A DNA stretch of 64,000 nt from contig NZ_MDET01000014.1 of NCBI RefSeq assembly GCF_002075885.1, positions 29,941 to 93,940 of the forward strand. The letters run 5' to 3'. A program made the position numbers and the translations under genes. Under the pieces are notes generated by a model. The model did not search any database. It was not told the origin of the DNA and worked only from the letters and a program-made list of their open reading frames with translations. Source of the DNA: Manganibacter manganicus (lineage in GTDB: Bacteria > Pseudomonadota > Alphaproteobacteria > Rhizobiales > Rhizobiaceae). The first letter of the stretch is position 1, and each line of letters opens with the position of its first letter. This document shows, piece by piece, positions 19,490 through 28,959 of the stretch.

Positions 19490-20695
19490 TCAAAGCAGCA
19501 TCAATTGCTCGTTCTCACGCGGTGCGGCCATGAATTGATCCGTGCGCAATTGCCGCCGCTCGACATTGAGGCCGAGCCGCTTGGCTGCGATCTCGAAGCG
19601 CCGGCCGATCTGCCAGGCATAGGGACCGGCGCCCTTCATGCGCTTGCCCCACTCGGAATCGTAATCCTTGCCGTCGCGCATCGAACGGATCAATGTCATG
19701 ACGTGCCGGTAGCGGTCGGGATAATGACGCAGCAGCCAGTCCTTGAAGATCGGCGAAACCTCCAGCGGCAGGCGCAGCACCACATAGCCGGCCTCGCGCG
19801 CGCCGGCGGCATGGCCTGAATCGAGGATACGCTCCATCTCCGCATCAGTCAGGCCGGGAATGATCGGCGCCACCATCACCGAAGTCGGGATACCGGCTTG
19901 GCTCAATTGCCGGATCGCTTCCAGCCGTTTGGTGGGTGTCGATGCGCGGGGCTCTATGGTGCGCGCTAGCATGCGGTCGAGCGTCGTCACCGAAAGCGCC
20001 ACCTTGGCAAGTCCGCGCTCGGCCATGCGCGCTAATATGTCGATGTCGCGCGTCACTAGCGCCGATTTGGTGACGATGCCGACCGGATGGCCGCGCGCTT
20101 CCAGCACTTCGAGGATTTCGCGCATGATGCGATGCGCCTTCTCGATCGGCTGATAGGGATCGGTGTTGGTGCCGATGGCGATGGTTCGTGGTTGGTAACC
20201 CTGTTTCGACAATTCCTTGTCGAGCAGGCGTGCGGCATCCGGCTTGGCGAACAGCTTCGATTCGAAATCGAGCCCCGGCGAAAGGCCCATATAGGCGTGG
20301 GTCGGGCGGGCGAAGCAATAGACGCAGCCATGTTCGCAGCCGCGATAGGGATTGATCGAACGGTCGAAGGAGATGTCGGGCGACTGGTTGCGGGTGATGA
20401 TGGTACGCGGCTTTTCAACCTGCACTTCGGTCTTGAAAGGCGGCAATTCCTCGAGTGAATCCCAGCCGTCGTCGAAAACATGGCGGCTGACCGGCTCGTA
20501 GCGGCCTGATGGGTTGATGCCGGCGGCGCGGCCGCGATTGCGTTCCGGCCTGGCGCGGATGCCGCTCTGTTCGATGATTGCATTCGCCATTTCGGTTCGT
20601 CCGGCTCCGAAGGCTGCAATGTCTGCACGCACGATCTGTTCCATTCTGGCCCTCTCGAAAGGGTTGTCTGCTGGCTGACGAATCGCTGTTCTCAT
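19490..20695 (-). CDS. PA0069-family radical SAM protein (SplB-like)
   Basis: 401 residues from the ATG at 20695, chosen for AGGAATAATTTC upstream; the longer frame to 20761 would overlap the divergent promoter region. The radical SAM cluster CEHGCVYC (Cys x3 Cys x2 Cys) lies in [19 protein letters not shown]. The rest is a TIM-barrel type domain related to spore photoproduct lyase-like enzymes, but without proof of DNA repair activity. The substrate is unknown. Divergent from the glycosyltransferase gene. Confidence 0.88.
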   Translation of the reverse strand: MRTAIRQPADNPFERARMEQIVRADIAAFGAGRTEMANAIIEQSGIRARPERNRGRAAGINPSGRYEPVSRHVFDDGWDSLEELPPFKTEVQVEKPRTIITRNQSPDISFDRSINPYRGCEHGCVYCFARPTHAYMGLSPGLDFESKLFAKPDAARLLDKELSKQGYQPRTIAIGTNTDPYQPIEKAHRIMREILEVLEARGHPVGIVTKSALVTRDIDILARMAERGLAKVALSVTTLDRMLARTIEPRASTPTKRLEAIRQLSQAGIPTSVMVAPIIPGLTDAEMERILDSGHAAGAREAGYVVLRLPLEVSPIFKDWLLRHYPDRYRHVMTLIRSMRDGKDYDSEWGKRMKGAGPYAWQIGRRFEIAAKRLGLNVERRQLRTDQFMAAPRENEQLMLL

Positions 20696-20784
20696 GAAAT
20701 TATTCCTATATTGCGGAATGGAACAAAGCAAGAACAAATGCGATGAAGCTGGCGTATCCATCCTGCGTCGGCTATTGCGCTGTG

Positions 20785-21291
20785 ATGCTCAGCGTTGTCA
20801 TCGAAGCTCTGAATGTGGAGGCGGCACTCGCCCGGACGCTTGCCTCCCTGGTCGAAGGTGCGGTCGAGGGGGTGGTGCGCGAGGTTCTGGTGGTGGACGG
20901 TGGCTCTTCCGATAGCACCCGCGAGATCGCCGAACAGGCGGGGTGCACGGTGCTGAGCGGGATTGGGCTGGGCGAGGTCATCGCCGGAGCAAAGGGAAAC
21001 TGGCTGTTGTTCATCGAGCCCGGCGCCCGGTTGAGCGAAGACTGGGCAGCGGGAACCGACGCCTATATCGCCGCGCAGGCTGCGATGCCCGCGCGTTTCA
21101 CCCCTTTGCGCGTGGGGCGGCGGCCACTGTTTACATGGAGTTTTGCGCGGCCTCGCGCTTTGTCGCAAGGCTTTCTCATTTCAAAAAAACGCGCTGCGGC
21201 TCGCGCGAAGAGCGCCGACAGCGCCGAGGCGCTCGTCCGTGGCATGGCGGCAAAGACCTTGCCCGTTGGCATCTGGCCGGCGGCATCATAA
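20785..21291 (+). CDS. Short family-2 glycosyltransferase-like protein
   Basis: 168 residues from the ATG at 20785 (MLSVVIEALNVEAALARTL); an in-frame ATG at 20743 would add 14 residues. The GT2 start ending in EVLVVDGGSSDSTREIAEQAGC is clear, as is KGNWLLFIEPGARLSEDW, which stands where most relatives carry a DxD-type motif; here it reads EPGA. The protein is shorter than usual GT2 enzymes (~230). It may be a reduced or non-catalytic member. No neighbouring glycan genes. Confidence 0.72.
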   Translation: MLSVVIEALNVEAALARTLASLVEGAVEGVVREVLVVDGGSSDSTREIAEQAGCTVLSGIGLGEVIAGAKGNWLLFIEPGARLSEDWAAGTDAYIAAQAAMPARFTPLRVGRRPLFTWSFARPRALSQGFLISKKRAAARAKSADSAEALVRGMAAKTLPVGIWPAAS

Positions 21292-21958
21292 CCGGCAAGA
21301 CGCACTTCACCGTTGCCACGCCCGGCTTTCACCATCTGGCCATTTCAAAGAACGGACCTTTCTTGATGAAAGGTCGGGAAGACGGGCGGCCGTTCAGTCG
21401 CTCATCTAGGTATTCTGTTTTCGCTATCTTGAGACGGTGACATGACACGCCTGTCTCGTTACTTTGAGGGGGCGGCACCCAAACCTCCCTCATCGTCAGG
21501 AGGCAGCGTGAGTTGCCGTCTCGAACGACGCACAGTTCCAACCACAACCGTCCTCACCCAGAATAAGAGCGGGGCGGTGCCGGGTTCCTGAGGCTCAGAA
21601 GTGCAGCCGCACCCACCTTCCTCATGCTGAGGAGCCGGCCTCGCCGGCATCTCGAAGCAGGCACAGCATAACTTGCCAGCGCAAGATGTGAGCACGAAGA
21701 GGCGAACCTCGAAGGGTGCAAGGCTCTGTCCATGCAAACCGGAGCGGCCCTCATGCGTCGACGGCGCCTTCAGCGTGCAGCCGAAAGGAATGACGGGGCT
21801 AAGCTGTTCAGCCTGATGTCCAGCCATTTACCGAGACCAGCATGCAGGTCGCCAGCCTGCCTCAGAATGAAGGTGATGGTCGTTGAGAGGGAATGCCGGA
21901 AAAACAAAAGCGGCGGGATGAACCCGCCGCTTCCACGTTCCGAAAAACCGGGACGTAT
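21292..21958. repeat. Gene-free interval with degraded RIME-like repeats
   Basis: No convincing gene is seen. Two pieces of the same palindromic repeat found at 5.8 kb occur at about 21478-21540 (CTCCCTCATCGTCAGGAGG...TCTCGAACGACGCACAG) and 21617-21722 (CACCTTCCTCATGCTGAGGAG...GCGAACCTCGAAGGGTGCA). The short open frames here overlap the repeats and have biased composition. Confidence 0.6.
21899..21931 (-). terminator. Rho-independent terminator of the DUF680 gene
   Basis: On the minus strand AGCGGCGGG/CCCGCCGCT with a 5-nt loop is followed by TTTTGTTTTT, 28 bp after the stop of the DUF680 gene. Confidence 0.9.
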
Positions 21959-22195
21959 TCAGTGATTGCCGAAATCGCGCTGGCGCAGGCGAACGGCCTC
22001 ATCAGACGCGTTCTGGTTGTGGCCGGCATTCAGCAACTCATAAGTGCTGTTATGCACCGAAGAGGTGGTGGTGGCGTCAACAGCCTGCTGGTTGGCGATG
22101 GTGTTGATATCGCTACCGCCGACATAGGGGTTTTCGGCGAAAGCCGCGCCCGTCACGGTCAGAAGGGCGGCTGCGGCAAGAGCAATCTTTTTCAT
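21959..22195 (-). CDS. DUF680 small secreted protein
   Basis: 78 residues. A clean signal peptide (MKKIALAAAALLTVTGAAFA) precedes a mature part of about 58 residues with ENPYVGGSDINTIANQQAVD, STYELLNAGHNQNASDEA and a C-terminal DFGNH. DUF680 is a small family known almost only from Mesorhizobium and relatives, often in many copies per genome; its function is unknown. Monocistronic with its own terminator and a long 5' gap. Confidence 0.85.
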   Translation of the reverse strand: MKKIALAAAALLTVTGAAFAENPYVGGSDINTIANQQAVDATTTSSVHNSTYELLNAGHNQNASDEAVRLRQRDFGNH

Positions 22196-22540
22196 TTTAA
22201 GACTCCAGTATTTCAAAATGCTCGTCCTCAATCGGCGTGCTTGGGAGGAGACGCGTCGGTCGGACAGCCCCGATGTGGGAGGGCAACATCGCCATTTCCA
22301 ATCACGAAGTTTTTCCATCTGGACCATGAATCTCCATCTTGAAACCCGGCGAGGGGGCAGGCGGTTATAATTAAATGTTTTGGAAGCAATGAGTTACGCA
22401 ACCGGACATTGGCCGATATGCAAAAACATACTTAGCCGGCGTTCACCATGTGATGAACAGCGCGTCAACAAATATCGAACCAAATGGTTCGATTTAAGCC
22501 GTATCTAATTCATTTCCGCCCCGATCGGGCCGCGCCGCAC
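22196..22540. other. Intergenic region upstream of the DUF680 gene
   Basis: 345 bp without a gene. It contains the presumed promoter of the DUF680 gene and, at its right end, a short perfect inverted repeat (22474-22493). Locally AT-richer than surrounding coding DNA. Nothing else recognisable. Confidence 0.5.
22474..22493 (-). terminator. Small hairpin downstream of the phosphofructokinase gene
   Basis: ATCGAACCA/TGGTTCGAT with a 2-nt spacer, followed on the minus strand by ATTTGTTG, 48 bp after the pfp stop codon. Probable terminator, weak T-run. Confidence 0.55.
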
Positions 22541-23707
22541 TCACACGAAGGGCTCGCCGATCTCGTATTTTTCGGGAACAAGGCGTTTGAGATAAGCCGT
22601 GGCGGCCTCGGAAAGCTGGTTGCTGCCCGCTTGCAGGAAATCGTCCGGCATATGGCGCGTCTTGCCGGCGACGGCGGCAAGCGGCACCTTGCGAAACATA
22701 GTCTTGCCGTTCTCATGCTGGAGCGCGACAGAACCGCCGCCTTCGCTGGCAACGGTTACGGCGAAGACGCCGGCGTCGAAAGCTTCCTGGCTGTCGACCG
22801 GATTGATGGAGCCGACGAAGCCGCGCGGCATGTAGCCGAGCGCATCGACGCGCGCGCGCTTGCCGGGCAGCCCCTCGGCCAACGCCTGTTCCAACGCCGC
22901 GGTGAGGTCGCTGCCGGAAAGCTTGACATTGCCGAAGGCGTCGCGTTCGAGTTTGTCCGCTGCCACCACGCTTTCCACCAGAGAGCGGCCATCCGCGGTC
23001 GAGATGCCTTCCGAAACGGCCACGACGCAGCGCCGATGGCGCGCCAGCGTCGCCTTCACGTCGTCGATGAAACGCTCCACCGAGAAAGCACGTTCCGGCA
23101 CATAGACGAGATGTGGGCCGTTGTCCTCATCCTTGCGCCAGGCCGCTGCGGCGGCGGTGAGAAAGCCGGCGTGGCGGCCCATGACAATGCCGACATAAAT
23201 GCCCGGCAATGCCCGGAAATCGAGATCGACGGACATAAAGGCGCTGGCGACGAATTCGGCCGCCGAGATGAATCCCGGCGTGTGGTCGTTTTCCACCAGA
23301 TCGTTGTCGATGGTCTTGGGTGCATGCACGAAGGCGATCTTGCCGGCGGCGGCATCGGTCAGGATCTGCTGCGTGCCCGAGGTGTCATTGCCGCCAATAT
23401 AGATGAAGGCGTCGGCGCCGGCCTTGTGCAGGCCCTTCAGCACTGCCTCGCAATAGGCCTGATCCGGCTTATCGCGGGTGGAACCCAGCGCCGCACCCGG
23501 CGTGCGGCCGATGAGTCGCAATTGCTCTTCGTGCATGTCGGACAAATCGACATAGTCGCCGTCGCGGATGCCGCGCACGCCATGGCGCGATCCCAGCACG
23601 CGCGCGCCGGGATAGCGCTTGCGCAATTCGATCACCGCGCCCACGACCGTCTGGTTGATGACGGCCGTCGGGCCGCCGCCCTGCGCGATTACGAAGGTTT
23701 CGCTCAT
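22541..23707 (-). CDS. pfp: Pyrophosphate-dependent 6-phosphofructokinase
   Basis: 388 residues from the ATG at 23707. GGGPTAVINQT, GGNDTSGTQQ, PKTIDNDL and MGRHAGFL mark the PFK fold; aspartate in GGNDT at the position where ATP enzymes have glycine (GGDGS) is the usual indicator of pyrophosphate use. Catalyses reversible phosphorylation of fructose 6-phosphate. Rhizobia mostly use the Entner-Doudoroff route and lack ATP-PFK, so a PPi enzyme fits. Monocistronic. Confidence 0.9.
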   Translation of the reverse strand: MSETFVIAQGGGPTAVINQTVVGAVIELRKRYPGARVLGSRHGVRGIRDGDYVDLSDMHEEQLRLIGRTPGAALGSTRDKPDQAYCEAVLKGLHKAGADAFIYIGGNDTSGTQQILTDAAAGKIAFVHAPKTIDNDLVENDHTPGFISAAEFVASAFMSVDLDFRALPGIYVGIVMGRHAGFLTAAAAAWRKDEDNGPHLVYVPERAFSVERFIDDVKATLARHRRCVVAVSEGISTADGRSLVESVVAADKLERDAFGNVKLSGSDLTAALEQALAEGLPGKRARVDALGYMPRGFVGSINPVDSQEAFDAGVFAVTVASEGGGSVALQHENGKTMFRKVPLAAVAGKTRHMPDDFLQAGSNQLSEAATAYLKRLVPEKYEIGEPFV

Positions 23708-23789
23708 CTGTTGCTCCCAAGGCAATTGGTTGCACCTTCGCCTCTCTGAAGCCAAGGCGCAACGGAATTTCTTGAAGGAATTGATAGCT

Positions 23790-24572
23790 TCAGACGACAA
23801 CGACGGGATTGCGCTTGGTCACCCGGCTGTAGAGATCGATGATATCCTGGTTGATAAGCCGCACGCAGCCGGACGACATCGCCTTGCCGATCGACCACCA
23901 TTCCGGCGAGCCGTGGATGCGGTAGCCGGTATCCTGTCCGTCCTTGTAGATGTAGAGCGCGCGGGCGCCGAGCGGATTGTCCAGGCCGCCGGGCTGGCCG
24001 CCCTGCCATTTCACCAATTCCGGCTTGCGCGCAATCATTTCTGCCGGCGGCGTCCATGTCGGCCATTCGCGGCCATACTGTATCTGCGCGCGGCCCGACC
24101 AGCGAAAGCCGTCGCGGCCGATGCCGACGCCGTAGCGAATGGCTTCGCCGCCCGGCTCGACCAGATAGAGCATGCGTTCCTTGAGGCGCACGACGATGGT
24201 GCCCGGCGCCTCACCGGTCGGATCGAGAACGATCTGGCGGCGGAATTCCGGCTTGATCTTCAGATAAGGGACGGCGGGAATGGTAAAGCCGCCATCCGTC
24301 AACGAGGCATACATCACGTCCGGGCTGGTGATGTTCTTGTCGACGCTGATGCTCGGCCGGGCCGGCCTGATCGAACCTGTCGGCGTCATGTCGAGGTTAG
24401 GCGGTGCAAACTGAAGGGCGGAGACGTCCATGGAGTTGCTGGTGCAGCCCGTGGCCCCAGCCAGCGTCATCGCCCCGAAACCGGCAAGCAGGGACCGCCG
24501 CGAAAGCCGGTTGCCGCTGGCCGTCGCGCCATCGTCATCGCTCCGCGTTGAAATTTCTGGCAGCTCGCCCAT
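23790..24572 (-). CDS. L,D-transpeptidase (YkuD family), exported
   Basis: 260 residues from the ATG at 24572. A twin-arginine type N-terminus (LSRRSLLAGFGAMTLAGATGC) also resembles a lipobox at the cysteine. The YkuD catalytic motif HGSPEWWSIGKAMSSGCVRL holds the nucleophilic cysteine, and RIHG precedes it. The enzyme forms 3-3 peptidoglycan links or anchors proteins to peptidoglycan in the periplasm. Divergent from xylB. Confidence 0.9.
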   Translation of the reverse strand: MGELPEISTRSDDDGATASGNRLSRRSLLAGFGAMTLAGATGCTSNSMDVSALQFAPPNLDMTPTGSIRPARPSISVDKNITSPDVMYASLTDGGFTIPAVPYLKIKPEFRRQIVLDPTGEAPGTIVVRLKERMLYLVEPGGEAIRYGVGIGRDGFRWSGRAQIQYGREWPTWTPPAEMIARKPELVKWQGGQPGGLDNPLGARALYIYKDGQDTGYRIHGSPEWWSIGKAMSSGCVRLINQDIIDLYSRVTKRNPVVVV

Positions 24573-24766
24573 TCCCGCCCGTGCCTTTCCACCGGGGACG
24601 AGACCCCGGCCATGGCGGCATTTTCGACAAACGTGGTTGATAAAGCGTGAACGCGCTTCAGGGATGCAGGCGTAAAACGCTAGCATATGCTTGAACGAAC
24701 CGGCGTCTCATGGTCTTTGGCCAGGGCAGGTGAACGGTCTGTAATATTTATTGGATGGAGAGCGGC

Positions 24767-26221
24767 ATGTATCTTGGCCTCGATCTCGGCACGTCGGGCG
24801 TCAAGGCGCTGCTGATCGACGACCGGCAGGCGATTATCGGCTCAGGGCACGCGTCGCTTGACATATCGCGCCCGCAACCGGGCTGGTCGGAGCAGGAGCC
24901 TTCGCATTGGGTGCGCGCTTGCGGCGAGGCCGTTGCCAAACTCAAGGCGCAGCATGGCGCAGCACTTTCCGCCGTCAAGGGCATCGGCCTGTCCGGCCAG
25001 ATGCATGGTGCAACCCTTCTCGACAAGGCCGACAAGGTGCTGCGGCCCTGTATCTTGTGGAATGACACGCGCAGCCATGCCGAGGCCGCGAAACTGGACG
25101 CCGATCCGCGCTTTCGCGCGATCACCGGCAATATCGTCTTTCCCGGCTTCACCGCGCCGAAGCTCGTCTGGGTGAAGAACAACGAGCCCGCCATTTTCGA
25201 CCAAGTGGCGAAAGTGCTTTTGCCGAAGGACTATCTCCGGCTCTGGCTGACCGGCGAGCATATTTCGGAAATGTCGGATTCTGCCGGCACCTCTTGGCTG
25301 GACGTCGGCAACAGGCGCTGGTCGCCGGAACTTCTGGCCGCGACCGCGCTGGATGAAGGCCATATGCCCTCGCTGGTCGAGGGCAGTGACAAGGCCGGCG
25401 GCCTGCGTGCCGAACTCGCCAGTCAATGGGGCATGAAGGCCGGCATCCCTATTGCCGGTGGCGCCGGCGACAATGCCGCCTCGGCCTGCGGCATGGGCAC
25501 GGTCGGCCACGGCCATGCTTTCGTGTCGCTCGGCACCTCCGGCGTGCTGTTCGCCGCCATCGGCGCCTACAAGCCCAATGCCGAAAGCGCGGTGCACACT
25601 TTCTGTCATGCTTTGCCCAACACATGGCATCAGATGGGCGTTGTTCTTTCGGCAACCGATTCGCTGAACTGGCTGGCCGGCGTCACCGGCAAGGGTGCCG
25701 CCGCGCTCACCGATGAACTCGGCGATGCGCTCAAGGCGCCGTCCGGCATCACCTTCCTGCCTTACCTTTCGGGTGAGCGCACACCTTATAACGATTCTTC
25801 CATTCGCGGGTCATTCATCGGCCTCGGCCATGAATCGGACCGCGCCAGGCTCACGCAAGCGGTGCTGGAGGGTGTGGCCTTCGCTTTCCGCGACAGCCTG
25901 GAGGCGCTGGCCAGCGCCGGCACGAAACTGGAGCGGGTGACGGCCATCGGCGGCGGCTCGAAGTCGCGCTATTGGCTGAAGGCGGTGGCGACGGCGCTCG
26001 GCATCCCCGTCGATATTCCCGCCGATGGCGATTTCGGCGCCGCCTTCGGCGCTGCCCGGCTCGGGCTGATCGCCGCCACCGGCGCGGATCCGTTCGGCAT
26101 CTGCACCGCGCCGGCAACCGACGAGACGATCGAGCCGGACACGGCATTGGCGGCGGCCTTTAATGAAGCCTATGGCCGCTATCGCGCCCTCTATCCGGCC
26201 GTCAAGATCGTGACCGGATAA
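24767..26221 (+). CDS. xylB: Xylulokinase
   Basis: 484 residues from the ATG at 24767, preceded by TGGAGAGCGGC; an ATG at 24755 adds four residues. FGGY kinase fold: MYLGLDLGTSGVKALLID at the phosphate-1 loop, SGQMHGATLLD, PCILWNDTRS, GAGDNAASACGMG and FLPYLSGERTPYND, all matching D-xylulose kinases. Phosphorylates D-xylulose for entry into the pentose phosphate pathway. No xylose isomerase or transporter is next to it, so the sugar source is elsewhere. Confidence 0.9.
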   Translation: MYLGLDLGTSGVKALLIDDRQAIIGSGHASLDISRPQPGWSEQEPSHWVRACGEAVAKLKAQHGAALSAVKGIGLSGQMHGATLLDKADKVLRPCILWNDTRSHAEAAKLDADPRFRAITGNIVFPGFTAPKLVWVKNNEPAIFDQVAKVLLPKDYLRLWLTGEHISEMSDSAGTSWLDVGNRRWSPELLAATALDEGHMPSLVEGSDKAGGLRAELASQWGMKAGIPIAGGAGDNAASACGMGTVGHGHAFVSLGTSGVLFAAIGAYKPNAESAVHTFCHALPNTWHQMGVVLSATDSLNWLAGVTGKGAAALTDELGDALKAPSGITFLPYLSGERTPYNDSSIRGSFIGLGHESDRARLTQAVLEGVAFAFRDSLEALASAGTKLERVTAIGGGSKSRYWLKAVATALGIPVDIPADGDFGAAFGAARLGLIAATGADPFGICTAPATDETIEPDTALAAAFNEAYGRYRALYPAVKIVTG

Positions 26222-26252
26222 GAGATCGTCCGTCTCATCGCGCCGACGGCAT

Positions 26253-26615
26253 TTATTGCGCCGGGACCTTGTCGAGAAACCCGGTGACGCTTTTCAGCCG
26301 GCCGTTCTCGATGGTGCCGATATCGGTGCCTTCGATAACTGATTCCGTGCCTTCCGAGCCGAGCATCCAGGAAAAGCGGATATTGTCGGCAAAACCGTCC
26401 GGCTTGCCTTTCAGCGAGAAGCGGAATCCGGGGAATTGCTGTTGCACGCCTTCGATCAGCGCGGCAAGCCCGTCATAGCCGTTGCCCTGCATGATCGGGT
26501 CGCGATAGCTGACATCGCCGGTAAAGGCGGTTTCCAGACTGGCCTGTCGCGCTTCGGCATCGGCTTCGTTCCAGGCGGCGATGTAGTTGTGGGCGACGGT
26601 TTCGAGGTCGGTCAT
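26253..26615 (-). CDS. SnoaL/NTF2-like protein
   Basis: 120 residues from the ATG at 26615 (GGAGACAG upstream); the frame is open further but the extra part is not conserved in look. YIAAWNEADAEARQASLETAF, YRDPIMQGNGYDGLAALIEGV and a C-terminal IGTIENGRLKSVTGF describe the cone-like NTF2 fold of SnoaL-like proteins. Such proteins bind small hydrophobic molecules or catalyse cyclisation; no specific role can be given. Single gene. Confidence 0.82.
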   Translation of the reverse strand: MTDLETVAHNYIAAWNEADAEARQASLETAFTGDVSYRDPIMQGNGYDGLAALIEGVQQQFPGFRFSLKGKPDGFADNIRFSWMLGSEGTESVIEGTDIGTIENGRLKSVTGFLDKVPAQ

Positions 26616-26866
26616 GGTCTGTCTCCTTGGTTTGACAAAACCGTTTTCGACGAAGACCAGGCTGAGACCAATTACCTTGCGGGTAATCGGCGTGCGATGA
26701 ATCGCGAGATCCGCAGGCTGGAGTCCGACTCTGCCGCGTCCGTTAATGATTGAGGCAAATTTTTGCGCATGCCGCCACGTAATCACCTTTGCCTTGCCTT
26801 CAAACAGCCGTCACAGAACATGCATATTGTCGCCTCTGCAACGAACCGGAAAGGAGGCAAATCGAT

Positions 26867-27076
26867 ATGCACACCGAACGCGAAATTGACGCCCTTCTCT
26901 CGCAGGGCGAGGCCGGATCGATCATTGACAGGCTGATGGCAATGCCGCGCCCCGCCGAGGTTGGCAAAGCCCCCAATGAGTGGGACCGGGCTGTCGCCAG
27001 CCGTTTCGAGACCCACCTTGCCCGCCAGATGCGTTCCCTCATCGACAATGCGGATCACCACCGCGACGCGGCCTGA
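26867..27076 (+). CDS. Small conserved-looking protein of unknown function
   Basis: 69 residues from the ATG at 26867, chosen for the near-perfect ribosome site GGAAAGGAGGCAAAT. Sequence MHTEREIDALLSQGEAGSII continues as two amphipathic helices with RFETHLARQMRSLID. No known family recognised. It sits 56 bp before the HAD gene and may be cotranscribed with it. Confidence 0.65.
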   Translation: MHTEREIDALLSQGEAGSIIDRLMAMPRPAEVGKAPNEWDRAVASRFETHLARQMRSLIDNADHHRDAA

Positions 27077-27132
27077 GCGGCCGCTTCTCCAAACCGTTTG
27101 ACGGACGTGGAAGCGTCCGCCATCCTTGCTCC

Positions 27133-27903
27133 ATGTTGCGCGGCGTGCTTCTGGACCTTGGCGGCGTCGTCTATGACGGCGAGACTGTGATTCCCGGTTC
27201 CGCCGAGGCCGTCGGCCGGCTGCGCGCTTATGGGCTTGCCGTTCGCTTCATCAGCAACACGACGCGTTCGCCGCGCGCCGCGCTTGTCCGGCAGCTTGCC
27301 GCTTTCGGGATTGTCGTGGCCGAGCATGAACTGGTCACGCCGGCGGGTGCTGCGAGGGACTGGCTCCTGCGCAACAGGCGTTCGCCGCACCTGGTGGTTC
27401 ATCCGAAGCTCAGGCCGGAATTCGACGGGGTGTCTTTTGAGGGCGCACCTGCGGTTGTCGTCGGCGATGCCGGTGATACCTTCGACTATGCGATGCTCAA
27501 CGCGGCGTTCCGGCAATTGATGGAGGGCGCGGCCTTCATTGCGCTGGCCAACAACCGCATGTTCAAGGACCGTGACGGCCTGCCCAGCATGGATGCCGGC
27601 GCCTTCGTTGCGGCGCTGGAGTTTGCTAGCGGCGTCAAGGCGGAGGTGATCGGCAAGCCCGCGCCGGCTTTCTTTCACGCCGCGCTGGCCGAGATGGGCT
27701 GTACGGCGCAGGAGGTGTCGATGGTCGGCGACGATGCCGAAAGCGATGTCGCTGGCGCTTTACGCGCAGAACTGGGCTGCGCGCTGCTGGTCCGGACAGG
27801 AAAGTACCGCGCCGGCGACGAGACGCGCTTCAGCCCAAAGCCGAGCGCCGTGGTGGCCGATCTCGCGGAAGCGGTCGATCACATTCTATCCAAGGTGGGC
27901 TGA
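27133..27903 (+). CDS. HAD-superfamily IIA hydrolase (LHPP/NagD-like)
   Basis: 256 residues. The first HAD motif is present in altered form, LLDLGGVVYDGE, where the second aspartate of DxD is replaced by GG; motif II SNTTRSPRAAL, the C2A-type cap, and the C-terminal VIGKPAPAFF...SMVGDDAESDVAGA (motif III lysine and motif IV acids) are clear. The nucleophile aspartate is retained (L-D-L), the acid/base position differs. It probably dephosphorylates a small metabolite, with reduced certainty given the motif I change. Confidence 0.82.
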   Translation: MLRGVLLDLGGVVYDGETVIPGSAEAVGRLRAYGLAVRFISNTTRSPRAALVRQLAAFGIVVAEHELVTPAGAARDWLLRNRRSPHLVVHPKLRPEFDGVSFEGAPAVVVGDAGDTFDYAMLNAAFRQLMEGAAFIALANNRMFKDRDGLPSMDAGAFVAALEFASGVKAEVIGKPAPAFFHAALAEMGCTAQEVSMVGDDAESDVAGALRAELGCALLVRTGKYRAGDETRFSPKPSAVVADLAEAVDHILSKVG

Positions 27904-27905
27904 CC

Positions 27906-28886
27906 TTATTTTGCCCTGAAATGCGACGGCGACTTGCCGAAACTTCGGGCGAAGGCGCGTGAGAACGCAGCCGCGGATGAAAACCCGGTGCGGGCGGCAA
28001 TGTCGGCCATCGGCACGGCGGTGTCGGTCACCAGCTTGCGCGCCGCGACGAGCCGCAGCCTCAGATAATAGGCACCCGGTGTCTCGCCGACGGACTTGCG
28101 AAAGATATTTTCCAGCGTGCGCGGCGTGATTTTGGCGCGCCGCGCGATGCCGGCGACCGCGAGCGGTTGGTCGATATGGGCTTCCATCAGCCGTATCGCA
28201 TGCGCCAGCCGCGGGTCGAAGCCGTCGAGCCGGCCAAGCGACACCAGTGGTTGCACGTCGGTAGCGGCGCGCGCTTGATCGTAGATGAAGACGCTGGCGA
28301 CATCGAGCGCCACCGCCATGCCGAGGCGCGAGCGGATGAGATGCAGCATCAGATCGAAGGTGGGCGCTGCCCCGCCGCTGGTGAAAACCGGCCCGTCTAT
28401 GACATAGCGGTCCGGCCGCACATCGACGCTGGGAAAGGCGGCGGTGAAATCCTCCAGATCTTCCCAATGCGTAGTCGCTGCGCGGCCTTCGAGCAGGCCC
28501 GCGCGGCCGACTAGCCACGTTCCGGCCTCGATGCCGCCGCAGGCGCGGGCGGCCCGCGCGGCCCGCCGAAGGCCGGCCAGAAAAGCCGCCGTCGTGTAGT
28601 TCTGTGTGCCGAAGCCGGCGACCACGGCCAGCATGTCGGTGCGCTCGCTGGCATCGAACCGGCCTGAGACGGCAACCGGAAGCCCGCAAGTGGTGATGGG
28701 CGCTTCGCCGGTCAGTGAAACCAGCTTGAAATCGAACAGGCGTTCGCCGACGATGCGGTTGGCGGCGCGCAGCGGATCGATTGCCGAGGCCACGCACATG
28801 ATGGATGCGCCCGAAAATATCAGGAACGTTACCTTGAGCGGGCTGTGCTCGGTGCGAAAGATCGTCAGTTTTTCGTTTTTCGACAT
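27906..28886 (-). CDS. GlxA-family AraC-type regulator, CdhR-like
   Basis: 326 residues from the ATG at 28886. The N-terminal half is a DJ-1/PfpI-like amidotransferase fold (KVTFLIFSGASIMCVASAIDPLRAANRI) and the C-terminal ~100 residues are two AraC helix-turn-helix units (IARRAKITPRTLENIFRKSVG, IAARTGFSSAAAFSRAFARSFG). Regulators with this layout, such as CdhR and GbdR, sense carnitine or betaine compounds. It is divergent from the carnitine catabolism genes, which makes it their likely activator; the ~70 bp gap should hold its binding sites. Function inferred from context. Confidence 0.85.
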   Translation of the reverse strand: MSKNEKLTIFRTEHSPLKVTFLIFSGASIMCVASAIDPLRAANRIVGERLFDFKLVSLTGEAPITTCGLPVAVSGRFDASERTDMLAVVAGFGTQNYTTAAFLAGLRRAARAARACGGIEAGTWLVGRAGLLEGRAATTHWEDLEDFTAAFPSVDVRPDRYVIDGPVFTSGGAAPTFDLMLHLIRSRLGMAVALDVASVFIYDQARAATDVQPLVSLGRLDGFDPRLAHAIRLMEAHIDQPLAVAGIARRAKITPRTLENIFRKSVGETPGAYYLRLRLVAARKLVTDTAVPMADIAARTGFSSAAAFSRAFARSFGKSPSHFRAK

Positions 28887-28959
28887 TTTGTATTCGTAAA
28901 ACGTGAAGCAAGACCGCGCAAGCAGCGCAATGATGCCGCCATTCGAAGAGGAGGAGCCA

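Noticed and set aside
26789..27076. Longer version of the small protein starting at 26789
   Set aside because: The ATG at 26867 has a near-ideal ribosome site, and the upstream residues look non-coding.
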